Part shown: positions 24,035 to 34,732 of the stretch, piece by piece
Layout: each line of letters starts with the position of its first letter
How positions within the stretch are numbered: position 1 is the first letter of the stretch
Assembly: GCA_954871525.1 (NCBI GenBank)
Contig: OX940871.1
Location: 21,017,086 to 21,081,085, forward strand
Direction of reading: 5' to 3'
Origin: Parietaria judaica
Lineage: Eukaryota > Streptophyta > Magnoliopsida > Rosales > Urticaceae
Length of the DNA stretch: 64,000 nt
Made by a program: the position numbers and the translations under genes
Notes under the pieces: generated by a model
Database searches by the model: none
Told to the model about the DNA's origin: nothing
What the model saw: only the letters and a program-made list of their open reading frames with translations

Positions 24035-24830
24035 GACCATGCCAATCGCTAGAAACATGTGAAGTGTATGACTAACTTAATAGCGAAAGTTTCGCTAGAA
24101 ACATTGCTTGACTTTTTTTCGTATCAACAACCAATTCAAAATGCCTAATTCTTTCAAGATAATCGAAATAATTTCATATTGATGATGTACTTTTTTTGCA
24201 TCACAACTAGAAAAGTACCATCATCAATCCCTAAAGAATATTATATTTTCGTTAGTCATTGATGTACTAAAGAATCCAAGCATATACATGTTTTCTTCAT
24301 AATTCTTGTACAAGAAAGGCAATGGAATTCCTTTATAAAAAAAAAGAGGCAATGGAATCAAAGGGATAAAAGAACATTCATACACTAGTTTACTCTACTT
24401 ATATGTTTCTCATCTCTTTTAGTTGGTTATCATTTTGCATACGATATTAGCGGAAGCGTACGACCGGAAAACACTCTCTAAACTTGGCGATGCCATGTGC
24501 GACGCCGTGACTGTCTAAAGCGGTTTTTACTTTATACTCATAATTGATGGGTATAAATAACACCAGTATTTTATAAAATAATAGTGTACATTAATTATTT
24601 ATAAATAAATTTAAGTATGTATATGAGACTTAGACAAAGCCTAAAATCACATTGTTAGTCACAAATGACATGTGAAAATTCCGCATTTTGATTTAAAGTG
24701 TTGGGTATATTAATTTATTGATCTTTTAGTAGCTTCTAACAAGATATAAAACACTGATTAATTGTAATAAAAATAGATTAAGTTACAATTGTCTTGCTAA
24801 TAACTCGATGGATCGGGCTTATTAGTAGTA
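24035..24830. other. AT-rich intergenic sequence upstream of the GT29 gene
   Basis: No gene is seen. The first motif of note is the Site II cluster just downstream. Confidence 0.45.
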
Positions 24831-24833
24831 TTT

Positions 24834-24898
24834 CAGAGGCCCAATTATTGTTGTTTTTCTGAGGCCCAATCAGGCCCAATCCAGTGGGCCCAGGCCCG
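24834..24898. promoter_or_regulatory. Cluster of Site II-like (GGCCCA) motifs in the GT29 promoter
   Basis: AGGCCCAAT occurs three times, and GTGGGCCCAGGCCC once, within about 65 bases, ending about 120 bases upstream of the start codon at 25020. GGCCCA/TGGGCC elements are known as TCP-type Site II motifs of broadly expressed plant genes. No clear TATA box lies between the cluster and the ATG, which fits that promoter class. Confidence 0.5.
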
Positions 24899-25019
24899 AC
24901 AGATCAATCATCGTCTTCCTCGTCTCTCTTCCGAGCCAAGCAACAACAATACCACTCTTCTTCTTCACTGTCTCAGATCTCCACACTCTCCACTGTGATG
25001 TGATTCTTGATCTCCATCG

Positions 25020-28000
25020 ATGATTCCGAGATCTCTCATGCCTCCTCTCCGGACATCGAGCCTCTTGCGGCTCGCGTTTCTCCTCGCTCTGGCCTCCGGA
25101 TTCGCTGCGATCTTCGTCTACATCACCGGAGTTTCCAATCTCCGTAAGTCTTTCAGTTCTCGATACTCGTGACATGATTGAGTTTTAATGGAAGTTTTCC
25201 GTTGGCTGGTCGGTCGCTAGGTGAGAAAGTCTCGATCTCGGAAGATGATTTCGAAGCTTTGCGGACTTTGCAGAGCGGTTTTGAAATGTGCGTGGTGAGT
25301 TATCTCTCTATGATTCTTTGTTCTTGATGATCTTGCTTTAGTGCGATTCAGAGTGAAAATGTACTAGGCTTTACAAGCTTCTTGTTGTTCTTGGATAGTT
25401 TGGAGTTCAATTGCTTGGAATTGGGATGTTGGCGTTTAAGATGATCATAAGAGTGTACGGATTTTGAATTGTTCGTGTTTTGGTATGATTCAGAGTGAAA
25501 ATGGACTAGGTTTACAAGCTTCTAGGGGGAGAGATTATTGCGAAGTGACGATGAAGTTCCCTGCTAGTACAGTTCCCAAATGGGTGAGTTTACTCTTCAA
25601 TATGGAGTGCTATAACGAACTCGATGCTCGTAATTAACGAAAAATATCTTAACGTTCGTTGATAATTATATCGGTCTTGTACATGCTTGCTTTCTTGCTA
25701 AGTTTGCGATTCTCTTAAAGTTGATCGGGAGAGTGATCGATCTCCTGCGGTTTTTTTTTTATATTTTGATGTGTATTGAAACAGAAAGATCCTAAAACCG
25801 GGGAACTCGAAGGTGTATCATATGATTTCAACATTTGTGAAGCTGTTGCTACATGGGAACAGGTTCGTTTCGCCTATAATCTTTGCTGTTTTTCATAAAT
25901 TTTCCACTTGAGAATTTCTTCAATGTGTATGGAGAGTGTAAAGATTTCTAACTTTGTTGGTTTATGCTACATTAGAAAGTAGAAACTAAGTAATTTAGTA
26001 GTAGCGATTAGCTCATTGAAGCCTCTTTTGGCTTACTATGTTGTTCAGGATTTTCTTTTGTGCTTTAAGGTTAATTACTTAATTTATTATCCAGTTCAGG
26101 TTCGTAACAGTACCACAGTACTGACTAAAGAGTTCATTGACGGTTTACCAAACGGCTGGGAGGACTATGCATGGCGTAGGATAAATAAAGGAGTAAATTT
26201 GTAAGTATTTTATAGTACTGAAGAATGAAGATGATTAAATCTGTAGATACTGCATATATTTATTGCTTCTATTTGATCTGCAGAAACCGGTGTGAGAATA
26301 GAAGGCTATGCGAGGAGAAACTTTCTCTAGTCCTCCCTGACACACCGCCATATGTTCCCCGGCAATTTGGACGGTGTGCCGTTATTGGGAATTCTGGCGA
26401 CCTTTTGAACACAAAGTTTGGAAAGGAAATAGATTCTTATGATGCTGTGTTTAGAGAAAACGGTGCACCAATCAAGGTGAAGCTAAGTTAATGCTTATAA
26501 TTTTTATGTATTTTTTAAAATATTTTCTTACTATTTCCTTGTTCTTCACAGAACTACACTGAATATGTGGGGAGCAAAAGTACATTTCGTCTACTTAACC
26601 GTGGATCTGCGAAAGCTCTGGATAAAGTTGTAGAGCTAGATGGTAATTACTTACTATTTAAATTGCCGTTTTTATAAAGAACTTCTCGTATGGTACACTA
26701 TTCTGGAAGTGACTCATTAGAGTGAAATATCTGCAGAGTCAAGGAAGGAGGTGTTGATGGTCAAAACAACTATTCATGACATAATGAGCAAGATGATTCG
26801 GGTTTGTATAGTACTTATTCGAGTTATGAGTTCCCATCATGTTGCACCAATATTCCGTCGTAATAACTCAAATAATAACTTTTACAATATGCAGGAAATC
26901 CCAATAAGAAATCCTGTGTATCTTATGCTCGGAGCTTCCTTTGGATCTGCAGCAAAAGGAACGGGGCTCAAAGCTCTTGAGTTTGCTCTTTCTATATGTG
27001 ACTCGGTCGATATGTACGGTTTCACAGTTGACCCGGGCTACAAAGAATGGTACTAACACAACGTTAGGTTACTAATGAATAAATATTTATAAAGCTTATG
27101 TTACGGTATTTCATTTGACACGAGATTTATCATCATTCACTCAGGACAAGATATTTCTCGGAATCTCGACAAGGTCACACTCCTCTGCATGGCAGGGCAT
27201 ACTACCAGTTGATGGAGTGCTTAGGAGTAAGTCTCGAATACTGATAGTTATTTTTTTTTATTCTTGTAAGCATTTATGATTTAGAGCCCGATTGATCAGG
27301 AAGATGGGCCATAAGCAGACAACTGAGTTTGCTCTATGTATTCGCTTTTATATTGCTTGTGGTTTTTATTTGCACTTTCACTTTTTCAAGTATTGTTTTG
27401 ACTTTTGACTGTGTTCTTTTGTATATTAGCTTATCAGAATTCATTCTCCAATGCGACCGGATCCGAACCGTGTCGTGAAATGGGCACCTGATAGAAGTAC
27501 AATGAGAGCTGCTAGAATTGCATCGGAGAAAATTTTAAGGTAATTACTGAGCCACTTTTAGTTCCCGTCTTCTCTCTGCTGAAAGTAGATACTTGTTAAT
27601 TTCTGAAAAGTACTAGAAGTTTATCGTACTTCTTCACAAGAAATATATTTCGAAGATATTAATCCTAATTTATTTGCAAAATTAGAACATCAGTTTCATT
27701 AGTGGTGTCTTAGGTCAAATTCAAGAGTTATTCCAAAGATCAAATTTATAATTCCTTGAAGAGTATTTTGCAGCCATGCTCATGAACTTTTCGTGTTGTC
27801 GCACTTTTCCGTCTAAACATTGCAATAATTAGGGAACATGGTTAAAATTTTGACAGAAACCTTTTTTTTTTTTTCCTAAATAAAAAAATAATAAGGGAAT
27901 AAATTGCTACAATTACAAGCTGGAAAACTCTTCTCAATTTTTTTTATAAAGATAATCTAAAATTTTATTTGTGACAGTATCATTCTATACATGAACTTAT

Positions 28001-28216
28001 ATAATGTCTTCTAATATTATTATTTATAGGAGGATTGGAGCAGGATCTGAAGAGCCTCTTCGTGCTTGTTCAATTTTAAGGCAACAAGCAAAGACGAAAA
28101 CCCTAAAAAGCCCTCGAAAAGCTGCGATTGAGCACCAGAAATTTGTGAGGGGCACGAACATGTATCCCTTGGAACGTAACCCTCAACACGGTATGCTCTG
28201 CACTGTGCCATTCTAA
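25020..28216 (+). CDS. SIA2: Sialyltransferase-like protein, glycosyltransferase family 29 (SIA2-like)
   Basis: A type II Golgi membrane protein of the GT29 family. Plant members lack demonstrated sialic acid transfer in vivo and probably act on other sugars such as those of pectin or arabinogalactan. Twelve exons join without a frame break to 449 residues: 25020-25143, 25221-25294, 25494-25583, 25785-25862, 26100-26200, 26284-26476, 26552-26642, 26737-26801, 26895-27049, 27145-27226, 27430-27539 and 28030-28216. Arabidopsis SIA2 is about 440 residues. The first ATG of the frame is at 25020, with an in-frame alternative at 25038. A single membrane anchor lies at about residues 14-38. The L-sialyl motif runs from [14 protein letters not shown] (C187) through [11 protein letters not shown]. 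The S-motif is [20 protein letters not shown] (from about residue 279). The motif III/VS region is [17 protein letters not shown] through YYQLMECLG. All motifs are intact, so it is probably functional. Best match from memory is Arabidopsis SIA2 rather than the MGP2/SIA1 paralogue. Confidence 0.93.
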
Positions 28217-28571
28217 ACCAAACTACAAATACCTCTAGTTTACAGTTTTGCCCTTGGAAAATGAATCTCACAACTTTTTCACACCGAGCTTAGAGGACTA
28301 GAGTTCTTTGACAGTACATTTTCCCCCTTTAGCAATCTTTTGGGGACATATTTTTTTTTGGTATATAGTAATTGTAATCATTTGTATCATACATTTTTTT
28401 AGATGTATAAGTGAAAAGAGAATATATTTGGTTGGATCAATCATTTGGGTCTTTTGTAAGCAGAGTGGTGATGTCATGATGAATGAAAGCTAGGTGATGA
28501 GTGTTTGCTTAGGACAAGTGCCTATCTAATCTATAACAAGGACCACTTATATTATTCTCTTATCCAAATAC
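28217..28571. other. 3' flank of the GT29 gene
   Basis: Probable 3' UTR and spacer; no further coding sequence was recognised. The 61-codon frame at 28308-28493 is T-rich and unsupported. Confidence 0.45.
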
Positions 28572-28580
28572 AAGTTCAAA

Positions 28581-28832
28581 ATATTTTATTGGTGAACCCG
28601 AAATTCACTCAGGATTAACCCGTATTGATGAAAATCCGGTACTTTGTTTTTATTGGTCGGAATTCACGCAGGATTAACAAATTTACCGCAAGATATTTTT
28701 TTTTAAATGAGAATCGGTAGTCTGATGGGAAAATTGATGGGTATTGTATAAAATAATAAAAAGACACTAGGATTTCAACACGAGTCTCGGGACTCAATAC
28801 TTGCGGACTCTACCGCTGTTGCACCGCCTTTA
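28581..28832 (-). mobile_element. Probable tRNA-derived SINE
   Basis: Read on the minus strand, the element begins near GGTGCAACAGCGGTAGAG, which resembles a pol III A box. It continues to GTGTTGAAATCC, which resembles a B box, about 30 bases further on. Flanking direct repeats AAGTTCAAA (28572-28580 and 28833-28841) fit target-primed insertion. A near-duplicate phrase (AATTCACTCAGGATTAAC and AATTCACGCAGGATTAAC) lies in its 3' part. Confidence 0.5.
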
Positions 28833-28841
28833 AAGTTCAAA

Positions 28842-29804
28842 GTTTAAACAATGCTTAAGCGAACTTTATACAAAGCTTCAATACTCCGACAGTTAAGTGA
28901 GAGGAACGGAGTCTATATTTAATAATGGTAAAATGTGATCAAAAGACCAAAATATCGGAAAGATGAAAATAAACACACTTTAAGAACAAATGTGTAACAC
29001 TAAATGACGATCTCGTCCTTCCTAAGACGATAATTACGGGTCTATCGCTACTCGTGGTTTAGTTTTAGATCGATATTTAAATGTACTTTTGACTTGAAAT
29101 AAACCATATTCATGAGATGGATAAGGGGTTTCTAATTACAAATGCTTCTAATGTTTTTCTTTTTCTTTTTTTCCTTTAAAAATGCCTCATCGAATAAAAG
29201 GGTGACATGTCTAATTTTTTCGGTTGGGAATGTTGGGACAAATAGGTATACAGATCAAATACCACACCCTTTGAGTCTTCAATGCATTTTTTCTGTTTTA
29301 GAGGAATTAATGTAGGTCCTAGTTTCTCAATTTCAGTTACGGAGATGAGATTTTCCGACACAAATCATGTATGCTTGCCATGAAGGTTAACACATATTAT
29401 AACAAAAATACGCTATTAAATCATTGTAATATATAATTATGTCAAGCCACATTTATATCATTCATTTGTTTGGTATTGAAGTCAATTTCACCAAATATAC
29501 TCAAGTTGATCGAGTATATTGAAGTAATATTAACGCCTTAGTATATTAGGGTTATACCGATATTAAGAACGATACTAACACCTTAAACTCCGGTCGGTTA
29601 TAATAAAGGATTGCTAGCAGCAAGTGAAAATACCTCTCACGCCTTAAAATTAATCACTATAATTTTTCGTGTAATTCAATTTTCAATTAATTATAATAAA
29701 ACTAAGTTAGGAGATTATCGTGAAACACTTAGCAAGCTTACATTCTTAGTAACCGTGAAGAAAAAGGTTAATGGTGATAAATATACAAAATTATATTCAG
29801 CTGC
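28842..29804. other. AT-rich intergenic sequence, no gene seen
   Basis: Nothing coding is supported. Two GATAT/TTAA-rich near-repeats occur around 29500-29600. Confidence 0.4.
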
Positions 29805-29812
29805 GACGATAT

Positions 29813-30747
29813 TAGAGGTGTTAATTGGCCCGGGCCGGCCCAAGCCCACCCGCCCCTACTCGTAAAAAAAGCGGGTTTGCCCCGCCCCGCCCCGTTTTTC
29901 TGTGGCCGGGCTAGGCCCGCCCTTATCAAAAGGGTCAGGTTGGGTTATGTTTTTAGGCCCGCCCCGCCCCTCCCGAAGCCCACCCGCCCGTGGTCAACCC
30001 GCCTCGCCCCGTTTAAAAGCCCACATAAATCACATTTTTATACTTATAAAAAATTAAGTTGTGATATTAATATTAATGAAAATATGAAAAAAAAATACTC
30101 TAAATATTTTATTATTATAGAATAAAAAAAGTATCTTTATATTACACTATTCATTACTTTGTTTATTGTGTATATTCTATATAGTTCTTTAATTATCCAA
30201 TTAAACATTTTCAACTTCATTAATCAATTTCGAAATTCGCTAATCGATTTGAAATTCTTTGTGTTATAACTAGAGTTTTTGTAAACTATAATATATAATT
30301 TGTAAGAATGTGTATGAATTTCCCAGTATGTGATTGAATCTTATTTGCATTATGAGAATTTGCGACTTTCAAAATGAGAATTTGAATATCGAGCAAATAA
30401 AAAAATATTAAAGGTATTATTGTTCATTACTCTATTCATTAATTTCTACGTTTATATTAATTTTAATTTTTATTGAATTTCATTTATACTTTGCACTCAA
30501 AGATTTAAATCATTATTACAAATCACCCCGGAAAAATCCAACCCGTTTTGGTTTGTGAATAGCCCACTAAATTCAACTTGGAAAAGCCCATAAATTTTGA
30601 CTCGTCAAAAGCCCGCCCCGCCCCGTGACATGTGGGTTCGGGTACATGGGCCGAGGTGGGCCTTGATGACTCATCCAAAACCCTCCCGGCCCGGCCCCGC
30701 ACATTGAACGGGGCGGTTCAAGCCCGTCCCGTTTAACATGCGGGCTT
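29813..30747. mobile_element. hAT-like element with CCCGCCCCG-rich ends
   Basis: The flanking 8-mers GACGATAT (29805-29812) and AACGATAT (30748-30755) match at 7 of 8 positions. The left end TAGAGGTGTTAATTGGCCC belongs to the same TAGGGGTG-type terminus as the elements at 19193 and 39829; the right end is more diverged. Inside both ends are arrays of CCCGCCCCG/CGGGC motifs (29830-30020 and 30610-30740) around an AT-rich middle. No transposase is seen. Confidence 0.6.
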
Positions 30748-30924
30748 AACGATATAGACCCAAAAAAAAATCAATGAAAAATCTACTAAAGTTTTATTAC
30801 GACTTGAAAGTAATCAAATTTTATTTTACCATGGTTTAAATATACATCGTACAAAAGAAACCCTTAGGTGTCATGAAAAATCAAATTGAAATATGAAATC
30901 TATACACTTCTGATTGAGTAGAAC

Positions 30925-31190
30925 TTGTGATGTATAGCGGACTACTAAAGACCACAAGAACGCGTCTCAACGAGAATAAATTTCGTTTCTTAAAGCCAAA
31001 GCTTCAATTTTCTATTCAAACAAATCTGAAAAATACAATACATCCAACACTCTTATATAGAGTTAGGGTTTAAACCGAAAGACAAGAAAAAAGGACTAAT
31101 TCCCTCAATCTCTCTAACTAAAATGGAAACAAATAAATAATAACTAAAATACAATAAATCTTGAAGATATCCCCATATATATCCGCATCA
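30925..31190 (-). repeat. 3' LTR (fragment) of a minus-strand Ty3/gypsy-like derivative
   Basis: Read on the minus strand, the LTR starts TGATGCGGATATATATGGGG at 31190. A purine-rich tract (ATCGGGAGAA) and the phrase TTCGAGGACGAATTTTC lie just before it, a combination typical of the 3' end of plant gypsy elements. A TATA-like box occurs near 31055. The far end (about 30925) is approximate. Confidence 0.55.
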
Positions 31191-32290
31191 TTCTCCCGAT
31201 GTTGTGAAAATTCGTCCTCGAATTTATGGGGGTAGGTCGGGGGGAACTCAAGTGGGTCGTCGGGGCGGGAGGTTGCGATTTCATGATGGGAGACTTGTCG
31301 GTAGGTTCCTTTGCACACCCGATTATTGGCTTCACGCGGACCTTGTCAAGCATGGATTTGGCGTGCTCGGTCTCAGCGAAAATGGTCTCGTCGCACCAAA
31401 ATGTCCTTTTCGGATGTAGTGGCGAAAAGGTAGGGTCGAGGGGGTGTCTGTGATGAAGAAAATTGTGTTGACGTCGGCAGATTTGTCGATGTCGGTTCCA
31501 CTAGGAAGAGTCCGTAAGGAAGCATTCGCGAGGAAGTGGCCACAATGAAGTATCCGCGAGGAAGTGGTCGCGATGAAGTGACCGCGATGAAGTGGCCGCG
31601 AGGAGGTGACCACAAGGAGGTAACCACGATGAAGCGGCTGCGATGAGGTGACCACGAGGAGGTGACCACGATGACGTAGCCGAAGGAGTGTTCGCGAGAA
31701 GGTATTCACGAGGAAGTATTGTCGAGAAAGTCTCGCCGATGAGGTCTCGTCGAGGAAGGTTCCTCAAGGAAGGCTCGTCGAGGCGGACTCGTCGAGAAAG
31801 TCTCGTTGATGAAGTCTCGTCGAGGAAAGCTCGTCGAGGAAGGTTCGTCGCGGACAGCGCGTTGAAGATAGGTGCGCCGAGGCTGTTTTCGTCGACTTCG
31901 TCGAGGAAATGTCCAGTGCAAGGCGGGTGGGGCATTCTTGGGAAGCCTTGTCGGCGAAAGTCTCGTCGACCATGGTATGGGGGTCGTCGATGAAAGTGTC
32001 ATCACCTTCGCTGTTGGCTTTGTCGACGTCGCAGGGAGGGTCGGCGGGTATGGTGCGGTGAGGGACAAGGATGTGTCCGATGTCGTTGTCTAACTCTACC
32101 GTGTCGTCGGTATTGTCTGGTTCCTCGCCCTCGGCGCCAGAGTCGTCTCCGTAAAAAGGCATCCATGATCGTGCTTGGCTTTGTATTCGAAGCCTTGCTC
32201 GCGAACGTCATGTCCGTCGCGACAAAGGACTTTCTTGGTGATGCCACTTCGGTGGTCTCTCGCGAGACGAAAGTCTGTCCATCGGAGAAA
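31191..32290 (-). mobile_element. Internal region of a small non-autonomous LTR element
   Basis: This is GC-rich sequence between two LTR fragments in the same orientation. It lacks recognisable gag, protease, reverse transcriptase or integrase. The largest minus-strand frame starting MPFYGDDSGAEGEEPDNTDD (32162 down to 31764) encodes an acidic stretch followed by low-complexity sequence from the minisatellite. About one third of the region is a 14-bp minisatellite (separate entry). I see no clear primer-binding site. Confidence 0.5.
31505..31862. repeat. Minisatellite, 14-bp unit, about 25 degenerate copies
   Basis: Units such as CGAGGAAGGTTCGT, CGAGAAAGTCTCGT and GATGAAGTGACCGC follow one another in 14-base steps with substitutions only. 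Because 14 is not a multiple of three, the array is read in all three frames in turn. Few units contain stop codons, which explains the several overlapping open frames on both strands here (31332-32162). Confidence 0.85.
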
Positions 32291-32430
32291 AACTTGTTAT
32301 ATAGTATAGAGTTAAGATTTAAATCGAGATGCAAGAAAATAAGAACTTATTCCTTCAGTCTCTCTAACTAAAACATAAACAAATAAATAATAATTAAAAT
32401 ACAATAAATCTTGAAGATATCGGCATCTAA
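32290..32430 (-). repeat. 5' LTR fragment matching the LTR at 30925-31190
   Basis: The stretch from the TATAGAGTTA-like start through CTCTCTAACTAAAA and AATACAATAAATCTTGAAGATATC repeats 31056-31175 in the same orientation, with several substitutions. It is truncated before the LTR terminus. Confidence 0.6.
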
Positions 32431-32790
32431 CTTATTAAAAATAAAAAGATTGAATAAAACTTTATCATGATTTACTAAAAAGATCCCATTTGATTGGATA
32501 AGTGTGACAATTTATTTTCTGTTTTAGGTTGTCATAGTAGTAGTACTACTTTGTTTGAATGAAGAAGTGAGAATGAGAATATTAGCTTATAACGGACACG
32601 TGTCATCCTCCCAAAGCCACAGAGCATAACATCTATATCTTTCTCTCTCTAACATTCCAAAGGACCAAAACCCCTCTTTCTATCACTCTCTCTCTCTCTA
32701 AACCGATATATACACACGTATCTATACATATACACAAAACCCTTGTTCTTGCTGATTTCAAGAATCATCATAGATTCCACTGGCGCAGAA
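32431..32790 (+). promoter_or_regulatory. Promoter and 5' leader of the SAM-domain gene
   Basis: An ACGT core sits in GGACACGTGTCATCC near 32594-32608, a perfect CACGTG G-box. CT-rich runs (CTCTCTCTCTCTC) at about 32685-32700 and a TATATA stretch near 32706 precede the ATG at 32791. The assignment is by position and motif only. Confidence 0.4.
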
Positions 32791-33774
32791 ATGGCGGAGT
32801 TGCAGCCTCCGGAGGCTCCGATCAACGGCAACGGCCTCGGAATCGGCGCTGCCGGAAGTGCTGGAATCGCCGCCGGAGCCACCGTCGGAGTCGGACTCGG
32901 AGTCGGACTTCCGGCGGTGAACTCGTCGGAGACCGCCGTCGGATCGAAGCGGCAGAGGCGGCCGAGCGTGCGCCTGGGCGACATCGGCGGCGACCAGCCG
33001 TACGACTCCCACGCCCGGCGAGCGCCGAAGCAATGGAAGCTTCCGATCGAGCACCACCATAGCCAGAGGACGACCGGGAGGGAGACGGCGGCGGCGAAGA
33101 GCTCGAAGACTCGGTCTCTGGTCAATTTCAGCTCCGAGAGAGGGGAGGCTCACGAAACCCTAGAATCCGAGGACAGGGAGAGGGAGGCGAATCTCGAGTC
33201 CATGGCGGTTGGGAGCTGGAAGCTCAAGGAGTCCAAGAAGCGAGGGACTCTCGCGACCAAGAGGATCAGATCCAATTGGATTTCGCCCAAGCTCGACGAA
33301 GGCGGCGGCGCTGAAATCGGAGATATTGGCGACGAGAAGTACAGCGCGGGAGAGGACATCGACGACGGAGCTAGGGATTTCGACGCCGACAATTCGGAGA
33401 GCCCAATCAACTCCATGGACAACCTCGCCGTGGACGAGAGAGAAGCGCTCTACCACGGAAACCGGAGGCAGATTAGGGCTACGAGGGTTTCGGACCACCA
33501 TAGCCACCTCCACCACGACGGGGTCGACCTGCTCTCCGGTCCGTCCGACACCGAAGCCAGAGAGTGGCGACACGGGGGAGAAGACGGGGTCAGGGTTTGG
33601 CTGAACGGGCTTGGATTGGGCCGTTACGCTCCGGTTTTTGAAATTCACGAGGTCGACGACGAGGTCCTGCCGATGCTAACCCTGGAGGATCTCAAGGACA
33701 TGGGAATAAACGCCGTGGGGTCGAGGAGGAAGATGTTCTCGGCGATTCAGAAGCTCGGGAAGGGCTTCTCATGA
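32791..33774 (+). CDS. SAM (sterile alpha motif) domain protein, intronless
   Basis: The product has 327 residues in one exon. The first ATG (32791) opens with MAELQPPEAP. The N-terminal third is Gly/Ala/Pro-rich. The middle is highly charged with Arg/Lys clusters (KRQRRPSVRLGD, KKRGTLATKRIRSNW), suggestive of nuclear localisation. Residues about 267-327 form a SAM domain starting VRVWLNGLGLGRYAPVFE, through LPMLTLEDLKDMGINAVGSR to the end. SAM domains mediate protein-protein or RNA contacts; no catalytic motif is present and the partner is unknown. It has high GC content at third positions, unlike its surroundings, which is normal for an intronless plant gene. From memory the match is the Arabidopsis SAM-domain gene At3g48800, next to SIA2. 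It is convergent with LCB2. Confidence 0.9.
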   Translation: MAELQPPEAPINGNGLGIGAAGSAGIAAGATVGVGLGVGLPAVNSSETAVGSKRQRRPSVRLGDIGGDQPYDSHARRAPKQWKLPIEHHHSQRTTGRETAAAKSSKTRSLVNFSSERGEAHETLESEDREREANLESMAVGSWKLKESKKRGTLATKRIRSNWISPKLDEGGGAEIGDIGDEKYSAGEDIDDGARDFDADNSESPINSMDNLAVDEREALYHGNRRQIRATRVSDHHSHLHHDGVDLLSGPSDTEAREWRHGGEDGVRVWLNGLGLGRYAPVFEIHEVDDEVLPMLTLEDLKDMGINAVGSRRKMFSAIQKLGKGFS

Positions 33775-34732
33775 GGTTCTTCTACTTCGTTCCCGCTCAT
33801 TAGATTTGCCCGTTTGTCGTTTCTTTCGCTGTTTTTTGCCTTGTTGGTGATGATGAAACAGAAAGAAGAAGAAAAGATGGATTATCAGCCATGGCAGTGT
33901 AAGTGCAATGCCTGAAAGTGAATCTGGTTTTTGAGTTTTTTGGATATACAAGTTTTGCTAGTAATACTAATGTTTTGGATTCAGTGGGTATGTTCATATA
34001 TGTGTATATATATCTGTATCATGTATGTGGTGGTTTGCTTAACTCTGTAGGTCAAAGTTTAGTTTAGAAGTTACTATATTTGTTTAACTCACTTTTTCTT
34101 TCACTCTCTAATTAGAAAATACTCGACTTCGGGAGCAGAATATCGTTTTTGTCATAGTCGAGTTTCCGTTTATATGGACAATTCATGTAAGTCGAGTTTG
34201 CGTCGTCTAATGTCGTCATTTTTAGACGAGAGATTGGTAAGTTTAATAAGATGGTCTTAGATGCACTCTTTACGGTAAATTGAAACTTTGCTAATTTACT
34301 TTTTTTGTAGTTTCATATACATTACATTTTTTCATCTCGAAAAATTCGGTAGTTAGAGAAATCTTTTGTAAGACGTAACCCTAGGATCGATAACGGTTAT
34401 CTCCCAATTTGTAGTGTCGATGGAGTAAGGAGTGTTTTGCTCTCTTCTGTGCAAGGCTTGTTGATAGGACCCGAGCCAATAATCAAATTGAAACTAGATC
34501 TCGATACCACGAAGATAACTATAGTTTCGGCTTGATCATTTAAGTTATTTTTCTTAAGTTCTCTCTTGTGTTGTATTGTGTTTTCCCAAACATCCAATTT
34601 TTCATTTATAGTGAGTCGTTGATATTTGTTCATGGTTAGTGTAAATGAACTACAATTAGTACAAGAAAACTAAAAAAATGAGAAAAAATACTTAAATATT
34701 ATACCTATAATCCTAGCAATAATATGTGAACC
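33775..34732. other. Intergenic region between two convergent genes
   Basis: Contains the probable 3' UTRs of the SAM gene (plus strand) and LCB2 (minus strand). No third gene was recognised. Confidence 0.5.

Noticed and set aside
31332..32162. Six overlapping frames of 73-144 codons on both strands
   Set aside because: Explained by a 14-bp tandem array that rarely contains stops.
32758..33648. Minus-strand and +2 frames of 90-162 codons over the SAM gene
   Set aside because: Shadows of a GC-rich intronless gene whose plus-strand frame ends in a clear SAM domain.
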